Shown one piece after another: positions 10,916 to 20,452 of a DNA stretch of 64,000 nucleotides; within the stretch, counting starts at the first letter, position 1, and the number at the start of each line of letters is the position of its first letter. Source of the DNA: Pseudoalteromonas sp. Scap06 (lineage in GTDB: Bacteria; Pseudomonadota; Gammaproteobacteria; Enterobacterales; Alteromonadaceae); the NCBI RefSeq assembly GCF_013394165.1, contig NZ_CP041330.1:434001-498000 (forward strand), written 5' to 3'. The notes under the pieces are model-generated. The model worked only from the letters and a program-made list of their open reading frames with translations, searched no databases and was not told the origin of the DNA. The position numbers and the translations under genes were made by a program.

Positions 10916-11671
10916 GTGGTTATACAGTGTGCGTTTAAAGAGTGTCGACCTTATTTAAATGAGTTAGAAGCACGCTTTGGGCTTGCTCAATGGGCAGAGC
11001 AAAGCAGTGGTTTTAGCTTGCATTACGATGATAAAGGACTAAGCCTGTATAAAACTGACGAGCCAAAATTAGGTGCTATTAACGTAGACTTTGTAACTGG
11101 TGCCGTTGCACATAGGCGTAAATTTGGTGGTGGTAAAGGGCAATCAATTGCCAAAGCAGTTGGTCTTAATAAGGGCGCAACGCCAGTGGTACTCGATGCC
11201 ACAGCAGGCCTTGGACGCGACGGTTTTGTGTTAGCCTCGCTAGGCTGTAAAGTAATTCTACATGAGCGCCACCCCGTGGTTGCTGCACTGTTATATGATG
11301 GCTTACAACGTGCTTATAACGATAGTGAAATTGGCCCATGGATGCAGCAAAATATGAGCCTTATCTTTGGTTCAAGCCATACCTTACTTGCCCAATGTGA
11401 CAGCATGCCCGATGTGGTTTACCTTGATCCAATGTTCCCGCACCGTGAAAAATCAGCATTGGTTAAAAAAGAAATGCGGGTATTCCAAGAGTTAGTGGGT
11501 GGCGATACCGACGCCGATGATTTACTCGAGTTTGCTTACCCACTTGCCAGTAAGCGTGTAGTGGTTAAACGTCCCGATTACGCGCCATTTTTAAATGATA
11601 AAACCCCGAGTATGCAAATCAAAACCAAGAAGAACCGCTTTGATGTGTATGTAAAAGCCGCGATGGTTTAA
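10916..11671 (+). CDS. rsmJ: 16S rRNA (guanine1516-N2)-methyltransferase RsmJ
   Basis: RsmJ (formerly YhiQ) methylates G1516 of 16S rRNA. The 251 aa show the SAM-binding motif [17 protein letters not shown] (near residues 95-111) and the [11 protein letters not shown] motif near 170, where the family has a D-P-M-(F/Y)-P catalytic loop. The start is a GTG at 10916 with GGAG six bases upstream. In E. coli the gene lies directly beside prlC; here only the response regulator separates them. Confidence 0.93.
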   Translation: MVIQCAFKECRPYLNELEARFGLAQWAEQSSGFSLHYDDKGLSLYKTDEPKLGAINVDFVTGAVAHRRKFGGGKGQSIAKAVGLNKGATPVVLDATAGLGRDGFVLASLGCKVILHERHPVVAALLYDGLQRAYNDSEIGPWMQQNMSLIFGSSHTLLAQCDSMPDVVYLDPMFPHREKSALVKKEMRVFQELVGGDTDADDLLEFAYPLASKRVVVKRPDYAPFLNDKTPSMQIKTKKNRFDVYVKAAMV

Positions 11672-12021
11672 GTTAACGGGCTACGAGTGACGGGCTTCGA
11701 GCCTAAAACGTGAGCGAGGTAAACTAAGGCTGATGGGGTGGCGCACACTATTTTGTAGGCGGGGCTTTATGCCGCGCATAGGGTAAAGGCTCCGAGGGTA
11801 TAATTAATGTTGTGTAACTGCCAATTATAATTTGCTCTATCAAGAGTTGAAGTTTTAGGTGATGAATAAATAAATGACGAATTGCGTTTTAATTAATACC
11901 AAACACAATCCTGCCGAACCCCGAACTGATCTTTTAGATCTCGACTATTGAATATAGGATCTCAGCGCGTTTTCATGCTAGAATTTGCGCAATTTTTTTG
12001 TACTCGATAAGTAGCACTGTA
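11672..12021. repeat. 350-bp gap with REP-like and heptad repeats (copy D)
   Basis: Four 7-bp units fitting (A/T)CGRGNN sit at 11676-11703, directly after the rsmJ stop. A GTAG-type palindrome with a GGGGCTTTATGCCGCGC core lies at 11755-11777; the same core occurs at 62599-62620. From about 11790 to 12021 the DNA is AT-rich. I see no gene there, and any trmJ promoter is not obvious. Confidence 0.6.
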
Positions 12022-12747
12022 ATGATCTTAGATGATATCCGCATCGTTTTAGTAAACACATCACATTCTGGCAATATTGGTTCTGCGGCACGTGCCATGA
12101 AAACCATGGGATTATCAAAGTTATACCTTGTAGATCCTGCTTGTGAAATAGATAGTCATGCCAGCGCACTGGCTGCAGGTGCTACAGATGTACTTGGTAA
12201 TGCGGTTGTTGTTGATACGGTTGCCGATGCCATTGCTGATTGTGCATTAACTATCGGTACTAGTGCTCGCTCGCGTACATTATCGTGGCCTATGGTTGAG
12301 CCGCGTGAATGTGGTGAAAAGCTTGTTGGCGAAGCTGTAAATGGCCCTGTAGCACTTGTATTTGGTCGTGAAAACAGTGGCTTAACAAACGAAGAATTAC
12401 AACTGTGTAATTACCATGTATGTATTCCTGCTAACCCAGAATACAGCTCGCTAAATTTAGCGATGGCAGTACAAACCTTATGTTATGAAACGCGTATGGC
12501 ATTTTTAAATCAACAGCCTAAAGCGGAACAACAAGAAGAAGAAACCCTATATCCATCGTCTAAACAAACAGAGCTGTTTTACGAACACCTTGAAGACACC
12601 TTGTTTAAAACAGGCTTCATCATTAAGCAGCATCCAGGCATGGTAATGACTAAGCTACGTCGCTTGTTTAATCGTGCTCGCCCTGAAGATGCTGAAATGA
12701 ACATATTACGAGGTATTCTTACCTCAATTAATAAGTCTATAAAATAG
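12022..12747 (+). CDS. trmJ: tRNA (cytidine/uridine-2'-O-)-methyltransferase TrmJ
   Basis: TrmJ is a SPOUT-class enzyme that 2'-O-methylates position 32 of several tRNAs. The 241-aa product starts [20 protein letters not shown] and contains the SPOUT motifs: [15 protein letters not shown] near the N-terminus, [15 protein letters not shown] at about 110-125, and [16 protein letters not shown] at about 135-150, which forms the knotted SAM site. The ATG at 12022 is preferred to the TTG at 11998 because the family begins with this sequence. As in E. coli, the gene directly precedes iscR. Confidence 0.94.
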   Translation: MILDDIRIVLVNTSHSGNIGSAARAMKTMGLSKLYLVDPACEIDSHASALAAGATDVLGNAVVVDTVADAIADCALTIGTSARSRTLSWPMVEPRECGEKLVGEAVNGPVALVFGRENSGLTNEELQLCNYHVCIPANPEYSSLNLAMAVQTLCYETRMAFLNQQPKAEQQEEETLYPSSKQTELFYEHLEDTLFKTGFIIKQHPGMVMTKLRRLFNRARPEDAEMNILRGILTSINKSIK

Positions 12748-12783
12748 TAATTAGTTATAAATAGCGCCCTTTATTACTCCACT

Positions 12784-12810
12784 AATACTTGACTAAATTA
12801 CTCAGGTAAT
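12784..12810. promoter_or_regulatory. Putative IscR type-1 operator 1
   Basis: This 27-bp imperfect inverted repeat has half-sites ATACTTGACTA and CTCAGGTAAT. It matches the [2Fe-2S]-IscR type-1 consensus (ATASYYGACT-N-AGTCRRSTAT). It is the first of three such sites before iscR. Confidence 0.7.
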
Positions 12811-12822
12811 TACAATAGACCC

Positions 12823-12849
12823 AATACTTGACCAAAATAGTCGGGTATT
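12823..12849. promoter_or_regulatory. Putative IscR type-1 operator 2
   Basis: This is the most symmetrical of the three sites, with half-sites ATACTTGACC and TAGTCGGGTAT. It begins 39 bp after site 1. Confidence 0.75.
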
Positions 12850-12890
12850 ACAAGTTTATCGGTGGCCGTTTGAGGCTAGCCTATTAGGAT

Positions 12891-12923
12891 AATACTTGAC
12901 TAATCTACTCTGGTAATTAAAAT
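12891..12923 (+). promoter_or_regulatory. iscR promoter overlapped by IscR operator 3
   Basis: Operator 3 covers 12891-12917. Its left half contains TTGACT (12896-12901), which can serve as the -35 box. TAAAAT at 12918-12923 is the -10 with a 16-bp spacer. The -35 is thus inside the repressor site, as expected for autorepression by Fe-S-loaded IscR. The iscR ATG lies 27 bp past the -10. Confidence 0.65.
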
Positions 12924-12949
12924 TTGCACTCTTTTGTGCGGGGGGCGTT

Positions 12950-13441
12950 ATGAAGTTAACATCAAAAGGCAGATATGCCGTTACAGCCATGCTGGATGTT
13001 GCACTACATGCAAATATAGGCCCTGTAGCGCTTGCAGATATTTCGCAGCGCCAAGAAATTTCTTTGTCTTATCTTGAGCAGTTATTTGCCCGTTTACGTA
13101 AAAATGGGCTAGTGAGTTCTGTTCGAGGTCCTGGTGGGGGCTATTTACTAGGACGTGAGGCCGATGTAATTTCAGTTGGCGATGTTATCAATGCGGTAGA
13201 TGAATCTGTTGACGCTACTCGGTGTCAGCGAAGCAATACTGGTTGTCAAAGTGGTATGCGTTGTTTAACCCATACATTGTGGTCAGACTTAAGCGCACGA
13301 ATTGAAGAATTTTTAAATAATATTACCTTAGCTGAACTGGTTGAAAAGTCGGACGTTAAAGCGGTCGCTCTTCGCCAAGAAAACAGCGTTAATGATGCAA
13401 TTAAGCAGTTGGAAAATATTCAAGTAAGCTGTCAACTTTAA
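12950..13441 (+). CDS. iscR: Fe-S cluster-sensing transcription regulator IscR
   Basis: IscR is an Rrf2-family winged-helix regulator. It binds a [2Fe-2S] cluster and in that form represses the isc operon. The 163 aa start [16 protein letters not shown], with the recognition helix region around [13 protein letters not shown] (38-50). The cluster ligands are C92, C99 and C105 with H107. The spacing C-x6-C-x5-C is one residue different from the C92/C98/C104 of E. coli. It is the first gene of the isc operon and is preceded by three candidate operators. Confidence 0.96.
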   Translation: MKLTSKGRYAVTAMLDVALHANIGPVALADISQRQEISLSYLEQLFARLRKNGLVSSVRGPGGGYLLGREADVISVGDVINAVDESVDATRCQRSNTGCQSGMRCLTHTLWSDLSARIEEFLNNITLAELVEKSDVKAVALRQENSVNDAIKQLENIQVSCQL

Positions 13442-13465
13442 GGTTGACCTGCAGCGGAGAGAGAA

Positions 13466-14683
13466 ATGAAGTTACCGATTTATTTAGATTACGCAGCAAC
13501 TACGCCCGTTGACGAACGAGTTGCCAAAGAAATGATGCAGTGCCTGACTATGGACGGTAATTTTGGTAATCCAGCATCGCGTTCACACCGTTTTGGTTGG
13601 CAAGCTGAAGAAGTCGTTGACCAAGCACGTACTGACATTGCTGATTTAATTAATGCAGACCCACGTGAAATCGTATTCACATCGGGTGCAACAGAATCAA
13701 ATAACCTTGCTATTAAAGGTGCGGCTCAGTTTTACAAGAAAAAAGGTAAGCATGTTATTACCGCTAAAACTGAACACAAAGCAGTTATCGACACATGTCG
13801 TGAGCTTGAGCGTCAAGGGTTTGAAGTAACTTATATGGACGTTGAAGAAAACGGCCTACTTGATCTGCAAAAATTAGCAGATACGATGCGTGACGACACC
13901 GTGCTTGTAAGTATCATGCATGTAAATAACGAGCTAGGTGTAATCCAAGATATCAACACCATTGGTGAAATGTGTCGCGAACGTAAAATTATGTTCCACG
14001 TAGATGCTGCACAAAGCGCAGGTAAAGTTTTAATCGATGTGCAACAAACCAAAGTAGATTTTATGTCATTCTCGGCGCACAAAGTATACGGCCCTAAAGG
14101 CGTAGGTGCTTTGTATGTTCGTCGTAAACCACGTGCACGTTTAGAAGCACAAATGCACGGTGGCGGCCATGAACGTGGTATGCGTTCTGGTACATTAGCA
14201 ACCCATCAGTTAGTAGGTATGGGCGCAGCATTTAGAATTGCAAAACAAGATTTTGAAAAAGATCACGCACACATCAGTGCGTTACGTAAACGCCTAATCG
14301 ACGGCATTTTAACAGATATGGACGAAGTGTACTTTAACGGCACACAAGACCAATCAGTACCTGGTATTGTTAATATCAGCTTTAACTTTGTTGAAGGCGA
14401 GTCGTTACTAATGGCCGTTAAAGATATTGCGGTATCGTCAGGTTCAGCCTGTACATCTGCAAGTTTAGAGCCTTCTTACGTATTACGTGCACTAGGCCGT
14501 AACGACGAATTAGCACATAGCTCAATTCGTTTTAGTATTGGCCGTTTTACCACCGAAGAAGAGATTGATTACACCGTTGAGCTAATGAAAAACTCGATTG
14601 GTCGTTTACGTGAAATGTCTCCTCTTTGGGAAATGCACCAAGAAGGTGTTGATTTAGATTCAGTTGAATGGGCGCACCACTAA
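13466..14683 (+). CDS. iscS: Cysteine desulfurase IscS
   Basis: IscS is a PLP enzyme that takes sulfur from cysteine and hands it as persulfide to IscU and other acceptors. At 405 aa it is one residue longer than E. coli IscS. The PLP lysine is K206 ([12 protein letters not shown]), and the persulfide cysteine is C329 in [17 protein letters not shown]. The conserved C-terminal [13 protein letters not shown] that contacts IscU is present. It lies 24 bp after iscR with GGAGAGAG as ribosome-binding site. Confidence 0.97.
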   Translation: MKLPIYLDYAATTPVDERVAKEMMQCLTMDGNFGNPASRSHRFGWQAEEVVDQARTDIADLINADPREIVFTSGATESNNLAIKGAAQFYKKKGKHVITAKTEHKAVIDTCRELERQGFEVTYMDVEENGLLDLQKLADTMRDDTVLVSIMHVNNELGVIQDINTIGEMCRERKIMFHVDAAQSAGKVLIDVQQTKVDFMSFSAHKVYGPKGVGALYVRRKPRARLEAQMHGGGHERGMRSGTLATHQLVGMGAAFRIAKQDFEKDHAHISALRKRLIDGILTDMDEVYFNGTQDQSVPGIVNISFNFVEGESLLMAVKDIAVSSGSACTSASLEPSYVLRALGRNDELAHSSIRFSIGRFTTEEEIDYTVELMKNSIGRLREMSPLWEMHQEGVDLDSVEWAHH

Positions 14684-14723
14684 TTAGTGGAGCCCATACC
14701 TAGCAGGTAGTGAGGATAGAATT

Positions 14724-15107
14724 ATGGCTTACAGTGATAAAGTAATCGACCACGTAGAAAACCCACGTAACGTAGGTGCTCTAGATAAAAACGATCCGTC
14801 AGTGGCAACGGGTATGGTAGGCGCACCAGCATGTGGTGACGTAATGAAACTGCAAATTAAAGTGTCTGCAGAAGGCGTGATTGAAGATGCAAAATTCAAA
14901 ACGTACGGCTGTGGTAGTGCAATTGCTTCATCTTCACTGGTAACAGAGTGGGTTAAAGGCAAAACACTAGACGAAGCGTCTACTATTAAAAATACTGATA
15001 TCAGCGCAGAGCTAGAATTACCACCAGTGAAAATTCACTGCTCAATTTTAGCAGAAGATGCAATTCAAGCAGCAATTGCAGATTACAAAAGCAAACATAC
15101 AAACTAA
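14724..15107 (+). CDS. iscU: Fe-S cluster scaffold IscU
   Basis: IscU is the scaffold on which IscS and ferredoxin build a [2Fe-2S] cluster. The 127 aa keep the three cluster cysteines C37, C63 and C106. They also keep the LPPVK motif (99-103), the binding site for the chaperone HscA encoded downstream. A GAGGATAG ribosome-binding site precedes the ATG. Confidence 0.97.
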   Translation: MAYSDKVIDHVENPRNVGALDKNDPSVATGMVGAPACGDVMKLQIKVSAEGVIEDAKFKTYGCGSAIASSSLVTEWVKGKTLDEASTIKNTDISAELELPPVKIHCSILAEDAIQAAIADYKSKHTN

Positions 15108-15116
15108 GAGATATTC

Positions 15117-15440
15117 ATGGCAGTGACATTGACAGATGCGGCAGCAAACCGCGTACAATCATTTTTAGCAAACCGTGGTAAAGGCATAGGCCTGCGAGTT
15201 GGCATTAAAACGACGGGCTGTTCAGGTCTTGCTTATGTATTAGAGTTTGTTGATGAGCTAAACGATGACGATGAAACATTTGCAGCTAAAGGCGTTACCT
15301 TAATTGTTGACGCTAAAAGCTTAGTTTATATCGACGGCACCGAGCTCGACTACACAAAAGAAGGCTTAAATGAAGGGTTTAAATTTAACAACCCTAATCA
15401 AGCTGATGAGTGTGGTTGTGGCGAAAGCTTTACCGTTTAA
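15117..15440 (+). CDS. iscA: A-type Fe-S carrier IscA
   Basis: IscA is an A-type carrier that receives clusters and delivers them to apo-proteins. The 107 aa have the three family cysteines: one in [10 protein letters not shown] (C35) and two in the C-terminal ECGCGESF. It follows iscU by 9 bp, so the two are translationally close. Confidence 0.96.
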   Translation: MAVTLTDAAANRVQSFLANRGKGIGLRVGIKTTGCSGLAYVLEFVDELNDDDETFAAKGVTLIVDAKSLVYIDGTELDYTKEGLNEGFKFNNPNQADECGCGESFTV

Positions 15441-15526
15441 GCTCAAACTTGTTTTGAATACCTAAGCTACTTGGGTATAACTAAGCCCTGCCAATTAATG
15501 TAGGGCTTTGTCATTTGTGAGAAGTT

Positions 15527-16054
15527 ATGCGTTATTTTGAGTTATTTGCAATTCCCGTTGACTACAATATTGATTTAGCAACGATTAACAAGCACTACTT
15601 AGAACTTCAACGTGCTGTTCACCCTGATCGCCATGCTAATGCTAGCAGTCGTGATAAATTAATGGCCGTACAAAGTACTGCCGAAATTAATGATGCACTG
15701 CAAACACTCAAGCACCCCGTTAAACGTGCTGAATATATGTTGAGTGAGCTGGGCGTTGATATTCGCGCTGAGCAGCAAACATTGCAAGATCCCATGTTTT
15801 TAATGCAGCAAATGGAGCTTCGAGAAGAACTTGAAGAGTTAGCGACCACAATCGATCCGGACTCTGCTATTGCCCATTTTGAAAAACAAATAAAGCAGCT
15901 TGATCAGCAGTACAGTGCGCAATTGGCAGAGCAGTTAGCAAGTAACGATGAGCAGCAATATCAACAAGCAGCAGACAGTATCCGTAAGCTAAAGTTTGTT
16001 TATAAGTTACGCGACGAACTTGAACGCATTGAAGACAGTTTATTTGACGATTAA
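15527..16054 (+). CDS. hscB: J-type co-chaperone HscB
   Basis: HscB brings IscU to HscA and stimulates its ATPase. Of the 175 aa, residues 1-75 form the J domain with the diagnostic HPD at about 33-35 (HPDRHAN). The rest is a three-helix IscU-binding domain rich in Glu and Gln. The length fits the family (171 aa in E. coli). Confidence 0.95.
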   Translation: MRYFELFAIPVDYNIDLATINKHYLELQRAVHPDRHANASSRDKLMAVQSTAEINDALQTLKHPVKRAEYMLSELGVDIRAEQQTLQDPMFLMQQMELREELEELATTIDPDSAIAHFEKQIKQLDQQYSAQLAEQLASNDEQQYQQAADSIRKLKFVYKLRDELERIEDSLFDD

Positions 16055-16096
16055 TTCACTTGCTGCAAAGCGAGCAACACGAGTTTAAAGAGCATT

Positions 16097-17959
16097 ATGG
16101 CATTATTGCAAATTGCTGAGCCGGGGCAGAGCGCGGCACCACATGAACATAAATTAGCAATTGGAATTGACTTAGGTACCACGAATTCATTAGTGGCAAC
16201 CGTACAAAGCGGCGAAGCTCGTACTATTACTGATGAGTCAGGCGAAGCAATGTTGCCGTCTGTAGTGCGTTACCAAGCTGGTGGCATAACCGTAGGTGCA
16301 GACGCGATGCAAGCAGCTACACTCGATCCGGTTAATACACTCATTTCAGTCAAGCGCTTTTTAGGTAAAACCCAAGCCGAAATAGAGCAAAGCTACGGCC
16401 AACTGCCTTATCAATTTTGCGATGATAACGGCGCACTTGCGATAGCAACTGAAGCCGGGAAAATCAGCCCAGTAAAAGCATCAAGCCATATTTTAGGTGC
16501 CCTAAAAGCACGTGCAGAACAAAGCTTTGGTAATCAAGATATTTTAGGCGCGGTTATCACCGTACCAGCCTATTTTGATGATGCACAACGCCAAAGCACT
16601 AAAGATGCGGCTGAACTTGCCGGCATTAATGTGCTGCGTTTATTAAACGAGCCAACCGCGGCTGCGGTTGCTTATGGCTTAGATTCAGGCCAAGAAGGCA
16701 TAATTGCTGTTTATGACTTAGGTGGCGGAACATTTGATATTTCTATACTGCGCTTAAATAAAGGTGTGTTTGAAGTATTGGCCACTGGTGGCGATTCAAG
16801 TCTAGGCGGTGATGACTTTGACTCATTATTAGTTGACTACTTAAAACAAGAAACCGGCGTGACGGGCTTATCTCCTTCGGTATTACGTTTATTTATAAAT
16901 AAAGCCAAAGCCTGTAAAGAAGCACTCAGCCAATACGAAAAAGTAAATGTTGGTCTTGAGTTTGACGATGAAAAATACATGGTTGAAGTAACGCGAGAGA
17001 AGTTTAACGAGCTGGCTATGCCACTGGTAAAAAAAACGCTCCGCTCATGTCGTCGTGCAGTAAAAGATGCCGGTATTGAAAACCAAGAAGTACTACAAGT
17101 GGTGATGGTTGGCGGTTCAACCCGCATGCCGTTGGTACGTACTCAAGTTGGCGAGTTTTTTGATAAACAACCACTCACTTCAATTGATCCTGATCGTGTT
17201 GTTGCACTGGGTGCAGCATTACAAGCTGACGTATTAATTGGTAACAAGCCAGATTCAGACATGTTATTGCTGGATGTGTTACCGTTGTCGCTAGGACTTG
17301 AGACCATGGGTGGCTTGGTTGAAAAAATTATTCCACGCAATACCACTATTCCAGTTGCACGTGCGCAAGAATTTACTACGTTTAAAGATGGTCAAACGGC
17401 TATGTCGTTGCATGTATTACAAGGTGAGCGTGAACTGGTTGACGATTGTCGATCGCTGGCAAAATTCAGCTTAAAAGGCATTCCACCTATGGCGGCGGGA
17501 GCTGCGCATATTCGCGTTACCTTTAAAGTAGACGCTGATGGTTTACTAAGCGTATCAGCCATGGAAAAATCAACTGGCGTTCAAGCAGAAATACAAGTAA
17601 AACCGTCGTTTGGTTTGTCTGACGACCAAGTTGCTAATATGCTTAAAGAGTCGATGAGTAACGCTAAAGGCGACATGCAAGCGCGTATGCTTAAAGAGCA
17701 ACAAGTTGAAGCGCTTCGTGTAATAGAAGCAATGGAAGCCTCTTTGGCAGCTGATGGCGATTTACTTGAGCCTGAGCAACTAGCGGCGCTAAAAGTGGAA
17801 ATAAACGAACTTGCAAAAGTACGCGAGAGTGCACAAGAGCCAAGCGAAATTAAAGCAGCCATTGAAAAAATGGACAATGCGAGTAGTGATTTTGCCGCGC
17901 GTAGAATGGATGCATCAATTAAAAAAGCCTTAACAGGCCAGTCAGTAGACAATATATAA
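16097..17959 (+). CDS. hscA: Hsp70-type chaperone HscA for Fe-S biogenesis
   Basis: HscA is a DnaK paralogue specialised for IscU. In its 620 aa the nucleotide-binding domain has [13 protein letters not shown] (about 22-34), [25 protein letters not shown] and [12 protein letters not shown]. The substrate-binding domain starts near 395 ([14 protein letters not shown]). It binds the LPPVK motif present in IscU of this operon. It starts 42 bp after hscB. Confidence 0.97.
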   Translation: MALLQIAEPGQSAAPHEHKLAIGIDLGTTNSLVATVQSGEARTITDESGEAMLPSVVRYQAGGITVGADAMQAATLDPVNTLISVKRFLGKTQAEIEQSYGQLPYQFCDDNGALAIATEAGKISPVKASSHILGALKARAEQSFGNQDILGAVITVPAYFDDAQRQSTKDAAELAGINVLRLLNEPTAAAVAYGLDSGQEGIIAVYDLGGGTFDISILRLNKGVFEVLATGGDSSLGGDDFDSLLVDYLKQETGVTGLSPSVLRLFINKAKACKEALSQYEKVNVGLEFDDEKYMVEVTREKFNELAMPLVKKTLRSCRRAVKDAGIENQEVLQVVMVGGSTRMPLVRTQVGEFFDKQPLTSIDPDRVVALGAALQADVLIGNKPDSDMLLLDVLPLSLGLETMGGLVEKIIPRNTTIPVARAQEFTTFKDGQTAMSLHVLQGERELVDDCRSLAKFSLKGIPPMAAGAAHIRVTFKVDADGLLSVSAMEKSTGVQAEIQVKPSFGLSDDQVANMLKESMSNAKGDMQARMLKEQQVEALRVIEAMEASLAADGDLLEPEQLAALKVEINELAKVRESAQEPSEIKAAIEKMDNASSDFAARRMDASIKKALTGQSVDNI

Positions 17960-17970
17960 GAGAGATTAGA

Positions 17971-18309
17971 ATGCCACAAATTGTTTTTCTTCCCCATCCG
18001 GAGTTGTGTCCTGACGGTGCTGCAATAGAAGCGCCCGCTGGCGAAACGGTACTTGATATCGCGCTTAAAAATGGCATTAGCATTCCTCATGCCTGTGAAA
18101 AGTCATGTGCATGTACAACTTGTCACTTAGTGATCCGTGAAGGTTTTGACTCATTAGATGAAAGTGACGACCTAGAAGACGACATGCTAGATAAAGCCTG
18201 GGGTTTAGAACCAGAGTCACGTTTAGGTTGCCAAGCAATTATTAGAGATGAAGACTTAGTGGTTGAAATACCTAAGTACAATCTCAATATCGTTAATGAA
18301 GAACACTAG
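17971..18309 (+). CDS. fdx: [2Fe-2S] ferredoxin of the isc operon
   Basis: This adrenodoxin-type ferredoxin supplies electrons for cluster assembly. The 112 aa contain the ligand pattern HACEKSCACTTCHL (C-x5-C-x2-C) and a fourth cysteine in RLGCQA. It starts 11 bp after hscA. No iscX homologue follows: the operon ends at the terminator 26 bp downstream. Confidence 0.96.
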   Translation: MPQIVFLPHPELCPDGAAIEAPAGETVLDIALKNGISIPHACEKSCACTTCHLVIREGFDSLDESDDLEDDMLDKAWGLEPESRLGCQAIIRDEDLVVEIPKYNLNIVNEEH

Positions 18310-18334
18310 TTTTTAATTAACGACTATTATATTA

Positions 18335-18365
18335 AAAGCCGCTGTTTAATACAGCGGCTTTTTTG
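18335..18365 (+). terminator. Terminator of the isc operon
   Basis: A stem AAGCCGCTGT (18337-18346) / ACAGCGGCTT (18351-18360) with a short loop is followed by TTTTT. Confidence 0.88.
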
Positions 18366-18375
18366 TTTGTATTAA

Positions 18376-18527
18376 GTAGCAGCGGGTTTACCCGCGTTTT
18401 TTTTAAAGGTTACGAGCGACGGGCTGCGAGGTGCGGGTAAATTAAAAAACCTTGTAGCGTTAACCACAAGGCTTTTTTAATATATCGAAGCCCGAAGCCC
18501 GAAGCCCGAAGCCCGAAGCCCGAAGCC
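18376..18527. repeat. Composite intergenic repeat, copy B
   Basis: Modules in order are a GTAGCAGCGGG palindrome (18376-18396), four RCGRGNN heptads (18412-18439), a hairpin (18444-18478) and six perfect copies of CGAAGCC (18486-18527). The last are the heptad family on the other strand. The same modules in a slightly different order form copy A at 5734-5867. The heptad array ends 14 bp before the ribosome-binding site of the next gene. Confidence 0.8.
18444..18478. terminator. Hairpin within composite repeat copy B
   Basis: The A-run plus CCTTGT pairs with ACAAGG plus a T-run (one C bulged), with loop AGCGTTAACC. It is related to the 5801 and 62691 hairpins, whose loop is ATGTTAAC. Confidence 0.6.
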
Positions 18528-18551
18528 CAAAACCCATTTCGGAGGTGTATT

Positions 18552-19979
18552 TTGAGTGATCTTATTTTTTCAGACTCGTTTATAAACGGTGAATTTTATC
18601 AAACTAGCACACGCTTTAGCGTTGATGATCCCGCCACCGAACAAAGTATTGTTGATGTAAGCGACATTGACGAGCAAGGTGTAAATACAGCTATTGATGC
18701 GGCAAAAGGCGCGTTTGTAAAATTAAAAGCCACCAATGCAACCGAGCGAAGTGAAACTTTGATGCGTTGGTATGAGTTGGTGATTAAACATAAACAAACG
18801 TTAGCTACACTTATGACCAAAGAGCAGGGGAAACCACTTAAAGAATCTCTCGGTGAAATAGATTATGGCGCCGGCTTTATTAAGTGGTTTGCTGAGCAAG
18901 CTAAACGTAGCTATGGGGATGTGATCCCTGCAACCGATAACCAGCATCGCCTAACCAGTTATAAACAGCCTATTGGCGTGGTTGCCGGTATAACACCATG
19001 GAACTTTCCTGTGGCTATGGTAACTCGAAAAGTAGCCCCTGCTTATGCTGCTGGCTGTAGTTTCATTTTAAAACCTTCTGAACATACACCACTATGTGCT
19101 ATTGCTTTAGCGTATTTAGCTGATCAGGCTGGCTTTGTAAAAGGTGCATTTAATGTGTTGGTATCACAAAACGCTAAAGACGTTGGTAAAATGTTGACTG
19201 ACTCAGAGGTGGTACGTAAGTTCACCTTTACTGGCTCTACAGGTGTAGGTAAGCAGTTACTATCACAGTGTGCCCAGACAATTAAAAAAACATCAATGGA
19301 ATTAGGTGGCAATGCGCCGTTCATTATTTTTGATAATGCCGATATTGATGACGCTATTGATGGGCTAATGGCGGCTAAATTTAGAAATAGTGGCCAAGCG
19401 TGTGTGGCGGCAAATCGTATCTTCATCCAGCGCAGTATATTAAATGAAGTGCTTGAAAAAATTACACCCAAAGTCGCTGCGCTCAAGGTTGCAAACGGTT
19501 TTGATGAAAATGCCGACATAGGCCCGCTTATTTATCCCAAAGCAAAAGAGAAAGTACAACAACTGATTAAAGATGCTCTCGATAAAGGCGCTACGCTAAT
19601 TGGTGATAACAGCAATTTAGGTGGCAGCTTTCAAAACCCATTAATAGTTACTAATGTCACTACACAAATGGATATTTATCACGAAGAAGTATTTGGCCCT
19701 GTATTAACGGTGAGCCCATTTGATGAAGAAAGCGAAGTCCTTGCGCTTGCTAATGACGTCCCTTATGGATTAGCTGCGTACTTTTATAGCCAAAACATTA
19801 AACAAATCTATCGTGTAAGCGAAGGGTTAGAGTTTGGCATGATAGGTGTAAATGAGGGGGTTATATCAAACCCTGTAGCACCGTTCGGTGGGGTAAAGCA
19901 ATCAGGCCTTGGAAGAGAGGGTGGTCACCAAGGTTTAGATGAATACCTAGAAGAAAAATACGTATGTATTAGAGTTTAA
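18552..19979 (+). CDS. gabD: NAD(P)-dependent succinate-semialdehyde dehydrogenase family
   Basis: This is an aldehyde dehydrogenase that probably oxidises succinate semialdehyde to succinate in GABA catabolism. The 475 aa show N151 (PWNFPVAM), FTGSTGVGK (226-234), catalytic base E250 (MELGGNAPF) and nucleophile C284 (SGQACVAANR). The start is TTG at 18552 with a strong GGAGGT five bases upstream. No gabT is adjacent, so the exact aldehyde substrate is inferred from family resemblance only; glutarate semialdehyde is an alternative. Confidence 0.82.
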   Translation: MSDLIFSDSFINGEFYQTSTRFSVDDPATEQSIVDVSDIDEQGVNTAIDAAKGAFVKLKATNATERSETLMRWYELVIKHKQTLATLMTKEQGKPLKESLGEIDYGAGFIKWFAEQAKRSYGDVIPATDNQHRLTSYKQPIGVVAGITPWNFPVAMVTRKVAPAYAAGCSFILKPSEHTPLCAIALAYLADQAGFVKGAFNVLVSQNAKDVGKMLTDSEVVRKFTFTGSTGVGKQLLSQCAQTIKKTSMELGGNAPFIIFDNADIDDAIDGLMAAKFRNSGQACVAANRIFIQRSILNEVLEKITPKVAALKVANGFDENADIGPLIYPKAKEKVQQLIKDALDKGATLIGDNSNLGGSFQNPLIVTNVTTQMDIYHEEVFGPVLTVSPFDEESEVLALANDVPYGLAAYFYSQNIKQIYRVSEGLEFGMIGVNEGVISNPVAPFGGVKQSGLGREGGHQGLDEYLEEKYVCIRV

Positions 19980-20115
19980 CTCTATAAACTGTTCCGATGA
20001 GTTAACCGTTTAGCGTTTTAAGTTGCTTGAAATGGGTGTAAATGCTACCTTTCAAAAAAATGTTTAAGTAAACAAAACGTAAAGAATTTCTATAAGTAGA
20101 AATAACCCCGTGTGT

Positions 20116-20144
20116 AAATGCCACCATTTTGGTGGCATTTTTTT
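20116..20144 (+). terminator. Terminator downstream of gabD
   Basis: A 10-bp perfect stem, AAATGCCACC (20116-20125) and GGTGGCATTT (20131-20140), is followed by T residues. The rest of the 19980-20452 gap is AT-rich. A 67-codon open frame there (20129-20332) starts inside this hairpin and looks accidental. Confidence 0.85.
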
Positions 20145-20452
20145 GCCCCTATTTAAGGAATGATTTTTGGTATTTCTCTATTTTAGGGTCTAAACTATTC
20201 TTAGTTAGATGTTATTTTGCTTATATCCTTTTTAAAAACGCAATTATATGCAGTATCAATTATTCTTCCACTATGCGGCTTTTTTGTAACCCTATGTTTT
20301 TTAATTGTTTATTTTTATGTGTGAGTAAGTAGAATGGAGTTTCAGTAGTTTTAAAACTATTGAAATATAGTAATAATGTACAATTGTGTTCTACACATTA
20401 TTAAATTAACATCCCGCAAATTCACCCATTAAAAAATAATAAAGCACCCACT

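Noticed and set aside
17581..18090. 169-codon open frame on the minus strand across the hscA-fdx junction
   Set aside because: It is antisense to two certain genes (HscA and ferredoxin) and its Ser-rich translation shows no family motif; it is a codon-bias shadow.
18486..18527. CRISPR-like array
   Set aside because: The unit is 7 bp with no spacers, and no cas genes are present; it is a simple tandem repeat.
20129..20332. 67-codon frame in the gap before the chemoreceptor
   Set aside because: It begins inside the T-run side of the gabD terminator, has no ribosome-binding site and codes a Phe/Cys-rich string typical of AT-rich spacer.
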